From Anaerolineales bacterium (lineage in GTDB: Bacteria; Chloroflexota; Anaerolineae; Anaerolineales; UBA11858), in the NCBI GenBank assembly GCA_028278545.1, contig JANQED010000186.1, positions 1-47,487 of the forward strand: a DNA stretch of 47,487 nt, read 5' to 3'. Position 1 is the stretch's first letter. Each line of letters begins with the position of its first letter. Both the position numbers and the translations under genes were made by a program. The notes beneath the pieces were generated by a model. The model was not told the origin of the DNA and ran no database searches. It saw only the letters and a list, made by a program, of their open reading frames with translations. Below are positions 15,379 to 22,322 of the stretch, one piece after another.

Positions 15379-15795
15379 TTATGAGGCTTTGGCTTCTTCT
15401 GCCAGCAAGCGGCACAGTTCGTGCCCGCTCACGTTCGGGACATTCATCGGCGAATGTAAGGCGGATGAATTGGCGAACGTCGCAAGCCACTTGTTCCGGC
15501 TCTTGATCGGCGTGACGTTGGTGCTCAGACCAATGTGCATCTCAACATCGGCCTTGGTGACGTAGATATTGCCTCCCTGCGACACCAAATCGGACCCTCT
15601 GCCGAGGTAACGCCGATTGAACACATAGCGCCACCAATATTCGTCAACGTTGTCTTTGGTGATCGTGCGGATACTGGTAGCCAAGCAGCCCCAAACCAGC
15701 GCTTCTGTGACCGGGTGCCACTTCTCCGCGTCCCATGGCGATGTCGTGACAACCTCATGATTGGCGATGTCTTGGACGTTCCAATCTAAACTCAT
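15379..15795 (-). CDS. Unknown protein (138 aa)
   Basis: ATG 15795 is preceded by AGGAGCACGG; the longer frame to 15924 runs into the upstream gene and lacks a ribosome site. It has a Trp/Tyr-rich N-terminal half (VDEYWWRYVFNRRYLG near residues 50-65) and a C-terminal half with VTKADVEMHIGLS that may be an alpha/beta fold. It is the last gene before the terminator. No family is recognised; an early-function protein is inferred from its operon. Confidence 0.7.
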   Translation of the reverse strand: MSLDWNVQDIANHEVVTTSPWDAEKWHPVTEALVWGCLATSIRTITKDNVDEYWWRYVFNRRYLGRGSDLVSQGGNIYVTKADVEMHIGLSTNVTPIKSRNKWLATFANSSALHSPMNVPNVSGHELCRLLAEEAKAS

Positions 15796-15829
15796 GTTCC
15801 GTGCTCCTATGGTTGAAACTGGCCCCAGC

Positions 15830-16051
15830 CTAGGGCAAGATTGAAACAATGTCAACCTCACGCAGTCTCGTGTCCAACGCCTGTAATGCAAAAAGAGCTT
15901 CGCGCACCGTATAAACAGCCTCATTGGCGATTTCGAAAGTATCCTCTGCCTCGCGAAAAAGCTCCTCTAGTCGGTCACGGTTCTTCATAAGCTCCTTGTA
16001 TGTTGCGTCCATCTGGTTAAGCAAGTCTTGGTTCTGTCTGTCAAAGTTCAT
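15830..16051 (-). CDS. Coiled-coil protein (73 aa)
   Basis: Almost the whole length is a charged helix with heptad-like spacing (QNQDLLNQMDATYKELMKNR near residues 6-25), so a dimeric coiled coil is likely. The start overlaps the stop of the upstream gene (ATGA), showing coupling. No catalytic motif. Small coiled-coil proteins of this kind may bind host factors. The function is unknown. Confidence 0.7.
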   Translation of the reverse strand: MNFDRQNQDLLNQMDATYKELMKNRDRLEELFREAEDTFEIANEAVYTVREALFALQALDTRLREVDIVSILP

Positions 16052-16245
16052 AGCAACATCGCTCCATAGTAGTGATCCAGCGCCGTCTCACAACAGCGCG
16101 TGCTGGGCAAGCTCAGGTCGTCGCGAATGTGCCCGTCATCCGTGACATAGACGCTGTAAAGGCCCTTGCTCGGGTTCTCCAACATCCTCACGGTGCGCCT
16201 GCAACCGTCAAGCATGGTTTGGCTGGCGTGCATCTGTAGTAGCAT
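16048..16245 (-). CDS. Small unknown protein (65 aa)
   Basis: It begins MLLQMHASQTMLDGCRRTVR and contains GLYSVYVTDDGHIRD near residue 28, a short beta-hairpin-like element. ATGA overlap with the gene below and a 3-bp gap from the gene above place it in a coupled series. Three cysteines are present but not in a metal-binding pattern. No family is recognised. Confidence 0.65.
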   Translation of the reverse strand: MLLQMHASQTMLDGCRRTVRMLENPSKGLYSVYVTDDGHIRDDLSLPSTRCCETALDHYYGAMLL

Positions 16246-16248
16246 GGG

Positions 16249-16623
16249 TCAATCCTCGCCTTTCTCTCTTGGGATACGCAGAAGATTACGAACGTTCGCA
16301 AGCTGCTCACGTACAACATTGTGACGGGCACTGAGCTTGCGGCGCTCAATCGTCAATGCTTCGATCTGCATTTGCAGTTCGCGCTCCTCTGCCCTAAGCC
16401 GCTCTTTCCAACGAATAACCTCCTCGCGGATACGGACAGCCTTGTTGAAGCCCGTTTGCTCTAAAGCAGCGTCAACATCAGGTTCCGATAGACCTAGTAT
16501 ATCTGCAAGAGGCTTAGGGTTGTATAGTGTCCATGCTGCGCTGCGTGGCGTGTATGCTGTGCTGCGTTTCAGCGGCGCTGGTGATACTGCGAAAGCTCTG
16601 GGAGTCTTTGGATGTATCCGCAT
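16249..16623 (-). CDS. Helical/coiled-coil protein (124 aa)
   Basis: ATG 16623 has AGGAGG eleven bases upstream. After about 40 residues rich in Pro, Ser and Arg comes LADILGLSEPDVDAALEQTG, which may be a small helical DNA-binding-like element, then a long charged coiled coil (about residues 65-115, Glu/Arg/Leu). It could be a DNA-associated accessory protein, but there is no diagnostic motif. It is the first gene after the inverted repeat at 16652-16696. Confidence 0.65.
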   Translation of the reverse strand: MRIHPKTPRAFAVSPAPLKRSTAYTPRSAAWTLYNPKPLADILGLSEPDVDAALEQTGFNKAVRIREEVIRWKERLRAEERELQMQIEALTIERRKLSARHNVVREQLANVRNLLRIPREKGED

Positions 16624-16651
16624 ATGGATCAGTCCTCCTAGCGATTAGAGA

Positions 16652-16696
16652 TAGGGGCCGAATTGGCGATGCCGAGCGATAAGCATTCGGCCCCTA
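16652..16696. other. 12-bp perfect inverted repeat between small genes
   Basis: TAGGGGCCGAAT (16652-16663) and ATTCGGCCCCTA (16685-16696) can pair perfectly around a 21-nt loop. It lies after the stop of the 82-aa gene and before the ribosome site of the 124-aa gene. No T-run follows in the leftward direction, so it may be a transcript-stabilising hairpin, processing site or operator. Confidence 0.65.
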
Positions 16697-16711
16697 CCTG
16701 CAAGCGCTAGG

Positions 16712-16960
16712 CTAGGCGGCCTCGGCGAGCTTGCATGTCGCGGTAAGGTTCACCTTCACGTCACCAAGACCGGGAACCTGCTGAAACCCGCCGGTGTTGC
16801 CGAGAAGGAGGCTCTTAGCGCTGCTGCTGAGCGGTGCCGATTTGCGCGCCTTGTCAGTGATCGGCACGCGGAAGTGCATGAAATCGCCCGCGATGGCCAT
16901 CTCGACACCATGGGAGCCGAAAGGCTGGAAGTCCGGGGCTGTGTTCTTGGCAGTGGTCAT
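16712..16960 (-). CDS. Unknown small protein (82 aa)
   Basis: ATG 16960 is preceded by AAAGGAAAGGTTAC. The product has a hydrophobic middle (GVEMAIAGDFMHFRVPI), a Ser/Ala/Lys stretch and a beta-like C-terminus (GDVKVNLTATCKLAE). It is soluble by composition. A 98-bp leader upstream carries a 16-mer repeat (17041-17056) and a short palindrome, so this gene may start its own transcription unit. No family is recognised. Confidence 0.65.
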   Translation of the reverse strand: MTTAKNTAPDFQPFGSHGVEMAIAGDFMHFRVPITDKARKSAPLSSSAKSLLLGNTGGFQQVPGLGDVKVNLTATCKLAEAA

Positions 16961-16989
16961 GTCTGTAACCTTTCCTTTGCGTTGTTAGA

Positions 16990-17004
16990 ACTGCACAATG
17001 CAGT
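16990..17004. promoter_or_regulatory. Short palindrome in leader
   Basis: ACTGCA-CAA-TGCAGT is a perfect 6-bp inverted repeat, 30 bp upstream of the 82-aa gene start. Size and place fit an operator, but nothing shows what binds. Confidence 0.35.
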
Positions 17005-17040
17005 AAAGCCTTTGTTGCATGGATCGGGATTGTTGGCTAT

Positions 17041-17056
17041 GTGGCAGACTGTCGCA
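17041..17056 (-). promoter_or_regulatory. Conserved upstream 16-mer, copy 1
   Basis: On the - strand TGCGACAGTCTGCCAC. A copy with one difference, TGCGACACTCTGCCAC, lies at 18492-18507. Both are in intergenic DNA 78-85 bp upstream of leftward gene starts (16960 and 18429). A shared regulatory site or phage promoter element is the likely meaning. Confidence 0.5.
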
Positions 17057-17058
17057 CC

Positions 17059-17166
17059 CTATGAAGCCAACACAATGGCCGCCAGAAACGCGATGCAAGC
17101 ACACACGATTGTGTAATCGATCACAACGCGAGATTTCCTAGCGGCCCACACAAGCAGGGCAATCAA
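17059..17166 (-). CDS. Possible membrane micropeptide (35 aa)
   Basis: A TTG start at 17166 overlaps the TGA of the preceding gene (TTGA) and is preceded by AAAGGGTAAGCG. The 35 residues contain two hydrophobic stretches (LIALLVWAA and YTIVCACIAFLAAIVLA). No homology is recognised. The start codon is weak, and this call rests on the coupled overlap and the membrane-like composition. Confidence 0.35.
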   Translation of the reverse strand: MIALLVWAARKSRVVIDYTIVCACIAFLAAIVLAS

Positions 17167-17384
17167 CGCTTACCCTTTTTCTTGATGCGGTTCTTGGACA
17201 GGGGCCAGTAAAACCGGGTCTTGTTCCTGCCCATAGGTCTATTGTTCTCAGAGCCAGCGGCGCGACTACCACGTTTGATTCGCACGAACAGGGACGGGTC
17301 CTTGTCGCTCTTGGATGCCATGCCAAAACCGCCCCCAGCCTTTCGGCCCCACCATGTGATTTTCGCAGGGATTTCCGTTGTCAT
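17163..17384 (-). CDS. Small basic protein (73 aa)
   Basis: The ATG at 17384 overlaps the TGA of the upstream 57-aa gene. The product is strongly basic with many Arg, Lys and Gly (ITWWGRKAGGGFGMASKSDK near residues 9-28, ending NRIKKKGKR), so nucleic-acid or ribosome contact is likely. A shorter start at the internal MASKSDKDP (17321) is possible. No family is recognised. Confidence 0.6.
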   Translation of the reverse strand: MTTEIPAKITWWGRKAGGGFGMASKSDKDPSLFVRIKRGSRAAGSENNRPMGRNKTRFYWPLSKNRIKKKGKR

Positions 17385-17554
17385 GCAGCCCGACCCCCTT
17401 CCTTGTTGTCATTCGCCGCCTTGGTAGGCCAAGGCCGATTGAGGTTCTGGCGCCTCACCACCGCAACACCATGTTCGCGCCGCGCCTCAGCAACGATTGC
17501 TTCGCGCAACTGGCGCTTGCACCAAGCAGGCAAGATCGAGTAAATCCAACGCAT
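17381..17554 (-). CDS. Small basic protein (57 aa)
   Basis: ATG 17554 is preceded by GAGGAGGATGTAAC, a very strong ribosome site, and the TGA overlaps the next ATG by 4 bases. The product begins MRWIYSILPAWCKRQLREA and is basic (Arg/Lys/Gln) with a probable amphipathic helix, followed by a Pro/Ala/Asn-rich tail. No family is recognised. It may be a DNA- or host-factor-binding inhibitor by size and charge. Confidence 0.7.
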   Translation of the reverse strand: MRWIYSILPAWCKRQLREAIVAEARREHGVAVVRRQNLNRPWPTKAANDNKEGGRAA

Positions 17555-17556
17555 TG

Positions 17557-17895
17557 TTACATCCTCCTCATGCTCTTAGGGAAGTCAACCCAGTATTCCT
17601 TGACCTCGCCATCCATGCCCGTATAGGTGCGTTTCTCCTGCCCCCATTGCAGGGAATAGCTTTGCGCGCCTTCCCACAGTGGCCGTGATGGGTGGCCAGC
17701 ATACGCAACCCCAGCCTCATAATCCCGCATGATCACGGCATAGGCATACGGGTCTGACTTGTTCGCCTTCGCCCAGTCCCGGGCTTGGCGCTCGCACCTG
17801 TCACGGTAATCCGGCTCCGTCTTGAACCGATGCGCGCCGTATTCAGGCGGGAAAAAGCGGTCTAGCGCCAGACCGAAATCACTTTCTTGCATCAT
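17557..17895 (-). CDS. Unknown early protein (112 aa)
   Basis: Its stop lies 2 bp from the next gene. The sequence is rich in Tyr, Arg, Asp and Trp (PDYRDRCERQARDWAKANKS near 28-47, then YAYAVIMRDYEAGVAYAGH). It looks like a compact alpha/beta protein with an aromatic surface. No metal or nucleotide motif is visible. Size and position near the divergent control region fit an early host-takeover protein. Confidence 0.65.
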   Translation of the reverse strand: MMQESDFGLALDRFFPPEYGAHRFKTEPDYRDRCERQARDWAKANKSDPYAYAVIMRDYEAGVAYAGHPSRPLWEGAQSYSLQWGQEKRTYTGMDGEVKEYWVDFPKSMRRM

Positions 17896-17988
17896 GGGTA
17901 CAGCCTCTCATTGTCCGTGCATTTGCGCGCCAAAATCGCAGCGCACACCATGGTCGCCACAACATTGTGACAAAAATATGGCGAAGCA

Positions 17989-18429
17989 TCACAAAATCCC
18001 CTGCCCCAGCGCTTCAACCAGCATCCGGTTGATCCGTTTGGAGATCATCGGGCGGGCGCGAACACCCTCTGCCGCAGCTTTAGCCTTACTTAGCCTTTTC
18101 CCAAATCCCTCATTGCATTCCGCGTACGCGGAATTGAAGGCGTATTGGGCCGCTGCGTGCTGGCGTGAGTTAGCTCGGGCATATACAGCATCAACGATGC
18201 ACTTGGGGTGGTTTGGTGTGTACTCGCCAACCACAAGATATTTCCAATCGACAGAATTGACAATAGCAGTAGCTAGAGAGTAGGGGTCGAACACGTACAT
18301 ACGGCTTTTGCCTTGCGGTTTAGCTATAACCCGCCGATACCCTCCTCCTATCCGTTCGATCCAAACAAAACGATCATCATCGTCCTTGTTGCCGTTGTAG
18401 ATCGTGTAAACCTTCGCCGGTTCCGCCAT
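17989..18429 (-). CDS. First leftward gene, unknown (146 aa)
   Basis: ATG 18429 is chosen because AAAAGGTAAATCC precedes it and because longer frames would cross the divergent control region and the rightward gene. The N-terminal half contains VYTIYNGNKDDDDRFVWIER and VWIERIGGGYRRVIAKPQGK, a beta-rich pattern. The C-terminal half is helical and basic (FGKRLSKAKAAAEGVRARPM). This could be a small DNA-binding or inhibitory protein. No family is recognised. Confidence 0.65.
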   Translation of the reverse strand: MAEPAKVYTIYNGNKDDDDRFVWIERIGGGYRRVIAKPQGKSRMYVFDPYSLATAIVNSVDWKYLVVGEYTPNHPKCIVDAVYARANSRQHAAAQYAFNSAYAECNEGFGKRLSKAKAAAEGVRARPMISKRINRMLVEALGQGIL

Positions 18430-18576
18430 TGGATTTACCTTTTTGCCAAAATCGTCATCGCTTTTCGCATAACCGGGCGCCGGTGTAAAGTGTGGCAGAG
18501 TGTCGCAGGCCGTTGAAATCACAAGCTCGCATCCCGAAATGGCACCTTGAACGAATTCGAACCGCGAGCGAGCGCC
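18430..18576. promoter_or_regulatory. Divergent control region between the two arms
   Basis: The 147-bp gap separates leftward and rightward start codons and must hold promoters for both arms. Leftward, a 16-mer shared with 17041-17056 lies at 18492-18507. Rightward, TTGCCA (18443-18448) and CATAAC (18468-18473) are separated by 19 bp, a weak sigma70-like match only. The region also holds GC-rich GGGCGCCGG. No strong consensus promoter is visible. Confidence 0.45.
18492..18507 (-). promoter_or_regulatory. Conserved upstream 16-mer, copy 2
   Basis: On the - strand TGCGACACTCTGCCAC, followed by ACTTTACACC. It differs at one base from the copy at 17041-17056. Its place upstream of the first leftward gene supports a regulatory function. 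Confidence 0.5.
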
Positions 18577-20541
18577 ATGCCTAAGAGCGAGTATCAATAT
18601 AAGCAAGTTAACCCTTACCATGCGGGACACAAGCACGTCCACGAGGACAAGCCTTTTATTACTCAAGAAGAAGCTTATTCTACTCTGCAAAAGTTGACCG
18701 CACAGAAATTTGGGAAATATATGCATATGTACGGTGGAGGAGGGGGAGGACTAAAGAGCGGGAAGAAGCAGGGTTACTGGTCAGCTTCAATGGTACAGGC
18801 GGCCTCTAAACAGCCAAAACTCATAGGCAACTTCGAGAATTCAGGAGACCTCAACATGCTGATCGAAACCAAGGAACATTTCGAAACTCCTCCCCAAACC
18901 CAAAAGGTAAGGGGTATCCTGCACATCAACCGCAGGGTGCGTATGGATTACGGCCTCAATAGGTTCATCTCAACAGTTCCCGTCCTCGCCGTCTACAAGG
19001 CTGCGACAGGCAAGCGCATATCCAAGCCTTTGTTCCAATTGAATGGCTGGCTTGCGGGCAGGGACGTGGATGCGAAAGCTTTCATGCGGCCTTGCCCCAT
19101 CAAACCTATGCACGGCTTTCTTGAAAGTAAGCCAGTGGCGTCTCAAAAGGTCGTGAAAGCCTACTGCAAGAAGGTTAGCGAGTTGGACCCCAAGGGTGAA
19201 CTTATCATCATGCCGTGGGTGCCGGCCTCCAGTTCCGCAATCGTGACGGAAGGGCTTGTCAGCATCGGCATGGGGCATAGCGGTGCCACCTCGGGGCAGC
19301 AAACGTTCGATATCAGGACCCCAAAGGCTTTTGGCTTCCACTATGTTTTGGGACAGCATATGCCGATAACACAGTCCCCATATTTAGAACTGCTGTGGGA
19401 GTACGGTGACAACAAGGCGAAGATCGTCCAACTCCGCGACGGCCCCGCAACGCCTGAAAATGTGGATTTCATCCCGAAGGATTTCTCCACACACGAAAGG
19501 ACCATGCTGCAACCGAAAGCTTACACTCTGGTCGCATACGAGCAACTGATCTCCAATATTGTGGCTGAGGGGAAACAAGACGAGTATTACGTCTATGCGC
19601 CCAAAGCTTCTATCACAAGCCACCCGGCCATTCACGCAATCGAGGCGGGCATTCCGTTTTTGGCTTCTTATGGGCAGGGGCAACCGCATCTTCCCGAGAT
19701 CGTGACTAAGAACACCGATAAGGATGACCTCACCAATCACCAGTTGGCAAAGATGGCCACATATTTTGCCGTGATGCAGAAAAACCAGCTTTCCCCCTTC
19801 TCCCTTTATTCCAGAACGCTGTCAAGCTTCTCGCTTTTTCACTGCATTGGTGCCATGCACAACACCAATGAGGAAAATTGGATCAAGTGCGTGGCGATAA
19901 GTGAAATCTTGCGGTCAGTTGCCATCGTTTGCCTCGGCGAGATGCGCCATTGTCAACGCATGAATGCGTACGATGGCAGTTTCGATGAGCAGTTCATGGC
20001 CCTTTTTGGCTTCCCCCGCTTCCATCATGATCGGGGACGCTCCGATTATTACGACACCTTGAACGGCGTCCCATCATTTACACTGCTTACTGCTTTGCGA
20101 GAGGCGAGAAACGGCTTCTTCTCGGATTACTGGTACAAGAGAGAGAAAGACGATGATGAAGACTATTATGAGGATGATTATGATGATCCCCCGGACAAAT
20201 CTTGCGCCTATGGTGGAGAGCGCTGGGGTCAGATCGCCGATCACTGCCTCTCGGCATACGCTGCCATCGCGGCCTTCATGAAGGATCCGACAAAACCCAA
20301 TTGGGTCTCATTGCTGGGCAAGGCTAACAACGCCGTGACCGCAGTTCACAATGGAGGAGGCACGGCCATTTCGAAGGTCATCAATGAACGCACCCTCGAA
20401 TATTCTGAGAGAGTGCCGGGTTTGACCTGTATGACCGGCCCCACCTTCGAGGCTGCAAATATGTTCTGGATTGGAACCTGCTATCAGCCCGGGATCACCA
20501 ACGATGTACAAAAACGTATTGAAGAAATTTGCACGCTTTAA
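18577..20541 (+). CDS. PEP synthase/PPDK-like ATP-grasp plus phosphohistidine protein (654 aa)
   Basis: The first rightward gene. A Gly-rich loop (residues 53-58) lies near the N-terminus. ELLWEYGDNKAKIVQLRDGP (271-290) fits the end of the ATP-grasp domain of PEP synthase/pyruvate phosphate dikinase, where an acidic residue and Q-x-R bind nucleotide. Then ASITSHPAIHAIEAGIPFLA (344-363) fits the swivelling phosphohistidine domain (T-S-H-x-A-I-x-A-x3-G-I-P), with His349 the expected phosphorylated residue. The usual PEP/pyruvate TIM barrel is absent; about 290 C-terminal residues are unrecognised, with an acidic Tyr-rich stretch (523-540). It may transfer phosphate from ATP to an unknown acceptor. 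ATG 18577 is chosen, with an in-frame TTG at 18547. A phosphatase gene follows after 28 bp. Confidence 0.65.
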   Translation: MPKSEYQYKQVNPYHAGHKHVHEDKPFITQEEAYSTLQKLTAQKFGKYMHMYGGGGGGLKSGKKQGYWSASMVQAASKQPKLIGNFENSGDLNMLIETKEHFETPPQTQKVRGILHINRRVRMDYGLNRFISTVPVLAVYKAATGKRISKPLFQLNGWLAGRDVDAKAFMRPCPIKPMHGFLESKPVASQKVVKAYCKKVSELDPKGELIIMPWVPASSSAIVTEGLVSIGMGHSGATSGQQTFDIRTPKAFGFHYVLGQHMPITQSPYLELLWEYGDNKAKIVQLRDGPATPENVDFIPKDFSTHERTMLQPKAYTLVAYEQLISNIVAEGKQDEYYVYAPKASITSHPAIHAIEAGIPFLASYGQGQPHLPEIVTKNTDKDDLTNHQLAKMATYFAVMQKNQLSPFSLYSRTLSSFSLFHCIGAMHNTNEENWIKCVAISEILRSVAIVCLGEMRHCQRMNAYDGSFDEQFMALFGFPRFHHDRGRSDYYDTLNGVPSFTLLTALREARNGFFSDYWYKREKDDDEDYYEDDYDDPPDKSCAYGGERWGQIADHCLSAYAAIAAFMKDPTKPNWVSLLGKANNAVTAVHNGGGTAISKVINERTLEYSERVPGLTCMTGPTFEAANMFWIGTCYQPGITNDVQKRIEEICTL

Positions 20542-20569
20542 GGCGGCTCTATTGAAAGGAACCGAAGAA

Positions 20570-21268
20570 ATGTCGAAGAAGAACATCTCAAGCAACACGT
20601 TCACCAAGACGGAGCCGCCGTGCCACATCGGCCCGTGTTACATCACCACAATTGGAAACGTGGATTTCTACGCTGGCAGCGCCCTTGAGGTCAAGGACAA
20701 CGACGACGGGTATTTCGACCTGATCATAAGCCTCGGCCACAAACTCACCCAGCACTCCAAGACCATCGAGGTCATGGAAACCAACTCCGAGCTTGTCGAG
20801 AGCATCATGCCGGAGGAGCTATTCGATGTCCCGGCAACCCCTCGCATCTGCATGAAGTGGGAAGATCACAGCGTCCCTCTCATGGACCGCAAGTGGTGGG
20901 TTGATTTCTTCGAAGCTTTCTCCCGGGTCAAGGTCTCCATGAAGGTCGGCGTCCATTGCGTCGGAGGCCATGGCCGCACCGGCACGTTCATGGCGATCCT
21001 CGGCAACTACGCCGGTGAGTTGCAGAAGGGCGAAGACCCAGTGCAATGGATACGTGATGTATATTGCCACAAGGCCGTCGAAAGCAAATCACAGCTTGAT
21101 TATGTGGAGAAGATCACCGGCCGCAAGACCGAGTGCGACATCGTGCCCGTCAATTACGGCAACTACCATGGTCAGGGTGAGTTCTACAACAGCAAAACCG
21201 GCAAGTGGGAAAAGCCCGGCGCTAAGGACAAGGACGTTCCCGGCTACGATTGGTGGGAGGGGAATTGA
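20570..21268 (+). CDS. Tyrosine/dual-specificity protein phosphatase (232 aa)
   Basis: The P-loop is HCVGGHGRTG with catalytic Cys130 and Arg136 (CX5R), followed by a Ser/Thr-less but otherwise standard helix. The general-acid loop is WEDHSVP with Asp99, matching the WPD loop. A long C-terminal extension is rich in Gly, Lys, Asn and Trp. ATG 20570 has GAAAGGAACCG upstream. It probably removes phosphate from host or phage phospho-Tyr/Ser/Thr or from a phosphorylated small molecule. It follows the dikinase-like gene, so a phosphate-transfer or reversal pair is possible. The enzyme class is clear; the substrate is not. Confidence 0.85.
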   Translation: MSKKNISSNTFTKTEPPCHIGPCYITTIGNVDFYAGSALEVKDNDDGYFDLIISLGHKLTQHSKTIEVMETNSELVESIMPEELFDVPATPRICMKWEDHSVPLMDRKWWVDFFEAFSRVKVSMKVGVHCVGGHGRTGTFMAILGNYAGELQKGEDPVQWIRDVYCHKAVESKSQLDYVEKITGRKTECDIVPVNYGNYHGQGEFYNSKTGKWEKPGAKDKDVPGYDWWEGN

Positions 21269-21384
21269 TCGAGCGTGCAGCTTTAACAGCTTTCGAGGCT
21301 TCCTCGCTGCCGCGCTCTTTCTCAATCCTGTCTCGCAACCGATCTAGGTTCTTCATAGGCTCATTATACACAAAAGGCCCCAAG

Positions 21385-22029
21385 ATGTTCAACACAGATC
21401 ATTTCCCATGGCTGCTAATTTTACTTCTCGTCGTCCTTTTCATGTGGGGATGCTCTACATCACCCCCCATAGAACAACGCATGCGAGGCTCTGCGGTATC
21501 CGTCATCTCCCCACTAACCCAAGGCTCCGGCCTTTTACTCGACAGCCACACGGTTCTAACCGCCAACCATGTGATGACTGAAGATAGCGTGACAGTCATC
21601 ACATCTGCGGGCCAATGGAGGGAAGGTACCTTGATCAAGCGCTTCCCTAGGATCGATGTGGCCCTTGTGGCGTTGAACAAGCCCGTCGCTGCGAGCCCTG
21701 TACGGCTTCTGCACTGTGACAATCCGCCTTTGGGGCTTGAAGTCTTCTACGTAGGCAACCCTAGAGGGATCGCCTTTGTCGCCCGGCGCTCACGCCTTGC
21801 CCACTACCACCAAAGCGGGCGCTTTCAAGGGTTGATCGACAACGTAGGCATGGGGGGCGAGAGTGGCAGCGGGGTTGTGGACAGTCGGGGCCGTGTGGTC
21901 GGCGTCCTCACCGCGCTCGTCTACGGCACCTTCACCACCGTGAGCATGGCCGCGCACTGGTGCGACATCGTGACGCCCCATATCCCGCCTGCCCCGGGCC
22001 CCTTCAACCCGCGCGGCGCGCAGACTTGA
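21385..22029 (+). CDS. Lipoprotein-like trypsin-fold serine protease (214 aa)
   Basis: ATG 21385 is preceded by AAAAGG. The N-terminus has a hydrophobic stretch PWLLILLLVVLFMWGC (8-23) with Cys23 in a lipobox-like FMWGC, so an exported, lipid-anchored product is likely. The chymotrypsin-fold triad is complete: VLTANHVM (His62), RIDVALV (Asp91) and GGESGSGVV (Ser160). This is the layout of DegP/S1 proteases without a PDZ domain. It should act on the periplasmic side of the inner or outer membrane. An export-targeted protease in the early arm is unusual. It could cleave envelope proteins or a surface receptor, which is inference. Confidence 0.82.
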   Translation: MFNTDHFPWLLILLLVVLFMWGCSTSPPIEQRMRGSAVSVISPLTQGSGLLLDSHTVLTANHVMTEDSVTVITSAGQWREGTLIKRFPRIDVALVALNKPVAASPVRLLHCDNPPLGLEVFYVGNPRGIAFVARRSRLAHYHQSGRFQGLIDNVGMGGESGSGVVDSRGRVVGVLTALVYGTFTTVSMAAHWCDIVTPHIPPAPGPFNPRGAQT

Positions 22030-22064
22030 AATCCGCAGCCGGCGCCACTATCTGGAGATAAGCA

Positions 22065-22322
22065 ATGGACACAAACATCAACGTGCTATCCGGCGTCACG
22101 GCGAAACGCTTTGTTGCATGGGTTAACGCAGCCAAACCGGGCTCGCGATACTCCTACCATCTGGGCAACCTGATGCTTGACCGGGGCCCGGAAGGTAACC
22201 GCAACAGAGATATCGACAAGATAGCCCGAACCGCTTGGATGCTATATGAGCGCGGATACATAACACTGGTGCAACGGCGGGTCGACAAGGACACCTGCCT
22301 CTATATCGCGGAGAGACTGTGA
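22065..22322 (+). CDS. Small unknown protein (85 aa)
   Basis: CTGGAGATAAGC precedes ATG 22065. It contains VTAKRFVAWVNAAKPGSRYS and a helical C-terminus with ARTAWMLYERGYITLVQRRV, reminiscent of a small winged-helix or DNA-binding domain. The stop overlaps the next start (TGATG). Not recognised with certainty. It may be a transcriptional regulator. Confidence 0.6.
   Translation: MDTNINVLSGVTAKRFVAWVNAAKPGSRYSYHLGNLMLDRGPEGNRNRDIDKIARTAWMLYERGYITLVQRRVDKDTCLYIAERL

Noticed and set aside
15026..15565. Overlapping short frames on both strands near 15.0-15.5 kb
   Set aside because: No ribosome sites, and they cross the palindromes, the stem-loop and the terminator; composition is that of GC-rich non-coding DNA.
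18430..18726. Long N-terminal extension of the first leftward gene up to 18726
   Set aside because: It would overlap the rightward 654-aa gene and occupy the divergent control region; ATG 18429 has a ribosome site.
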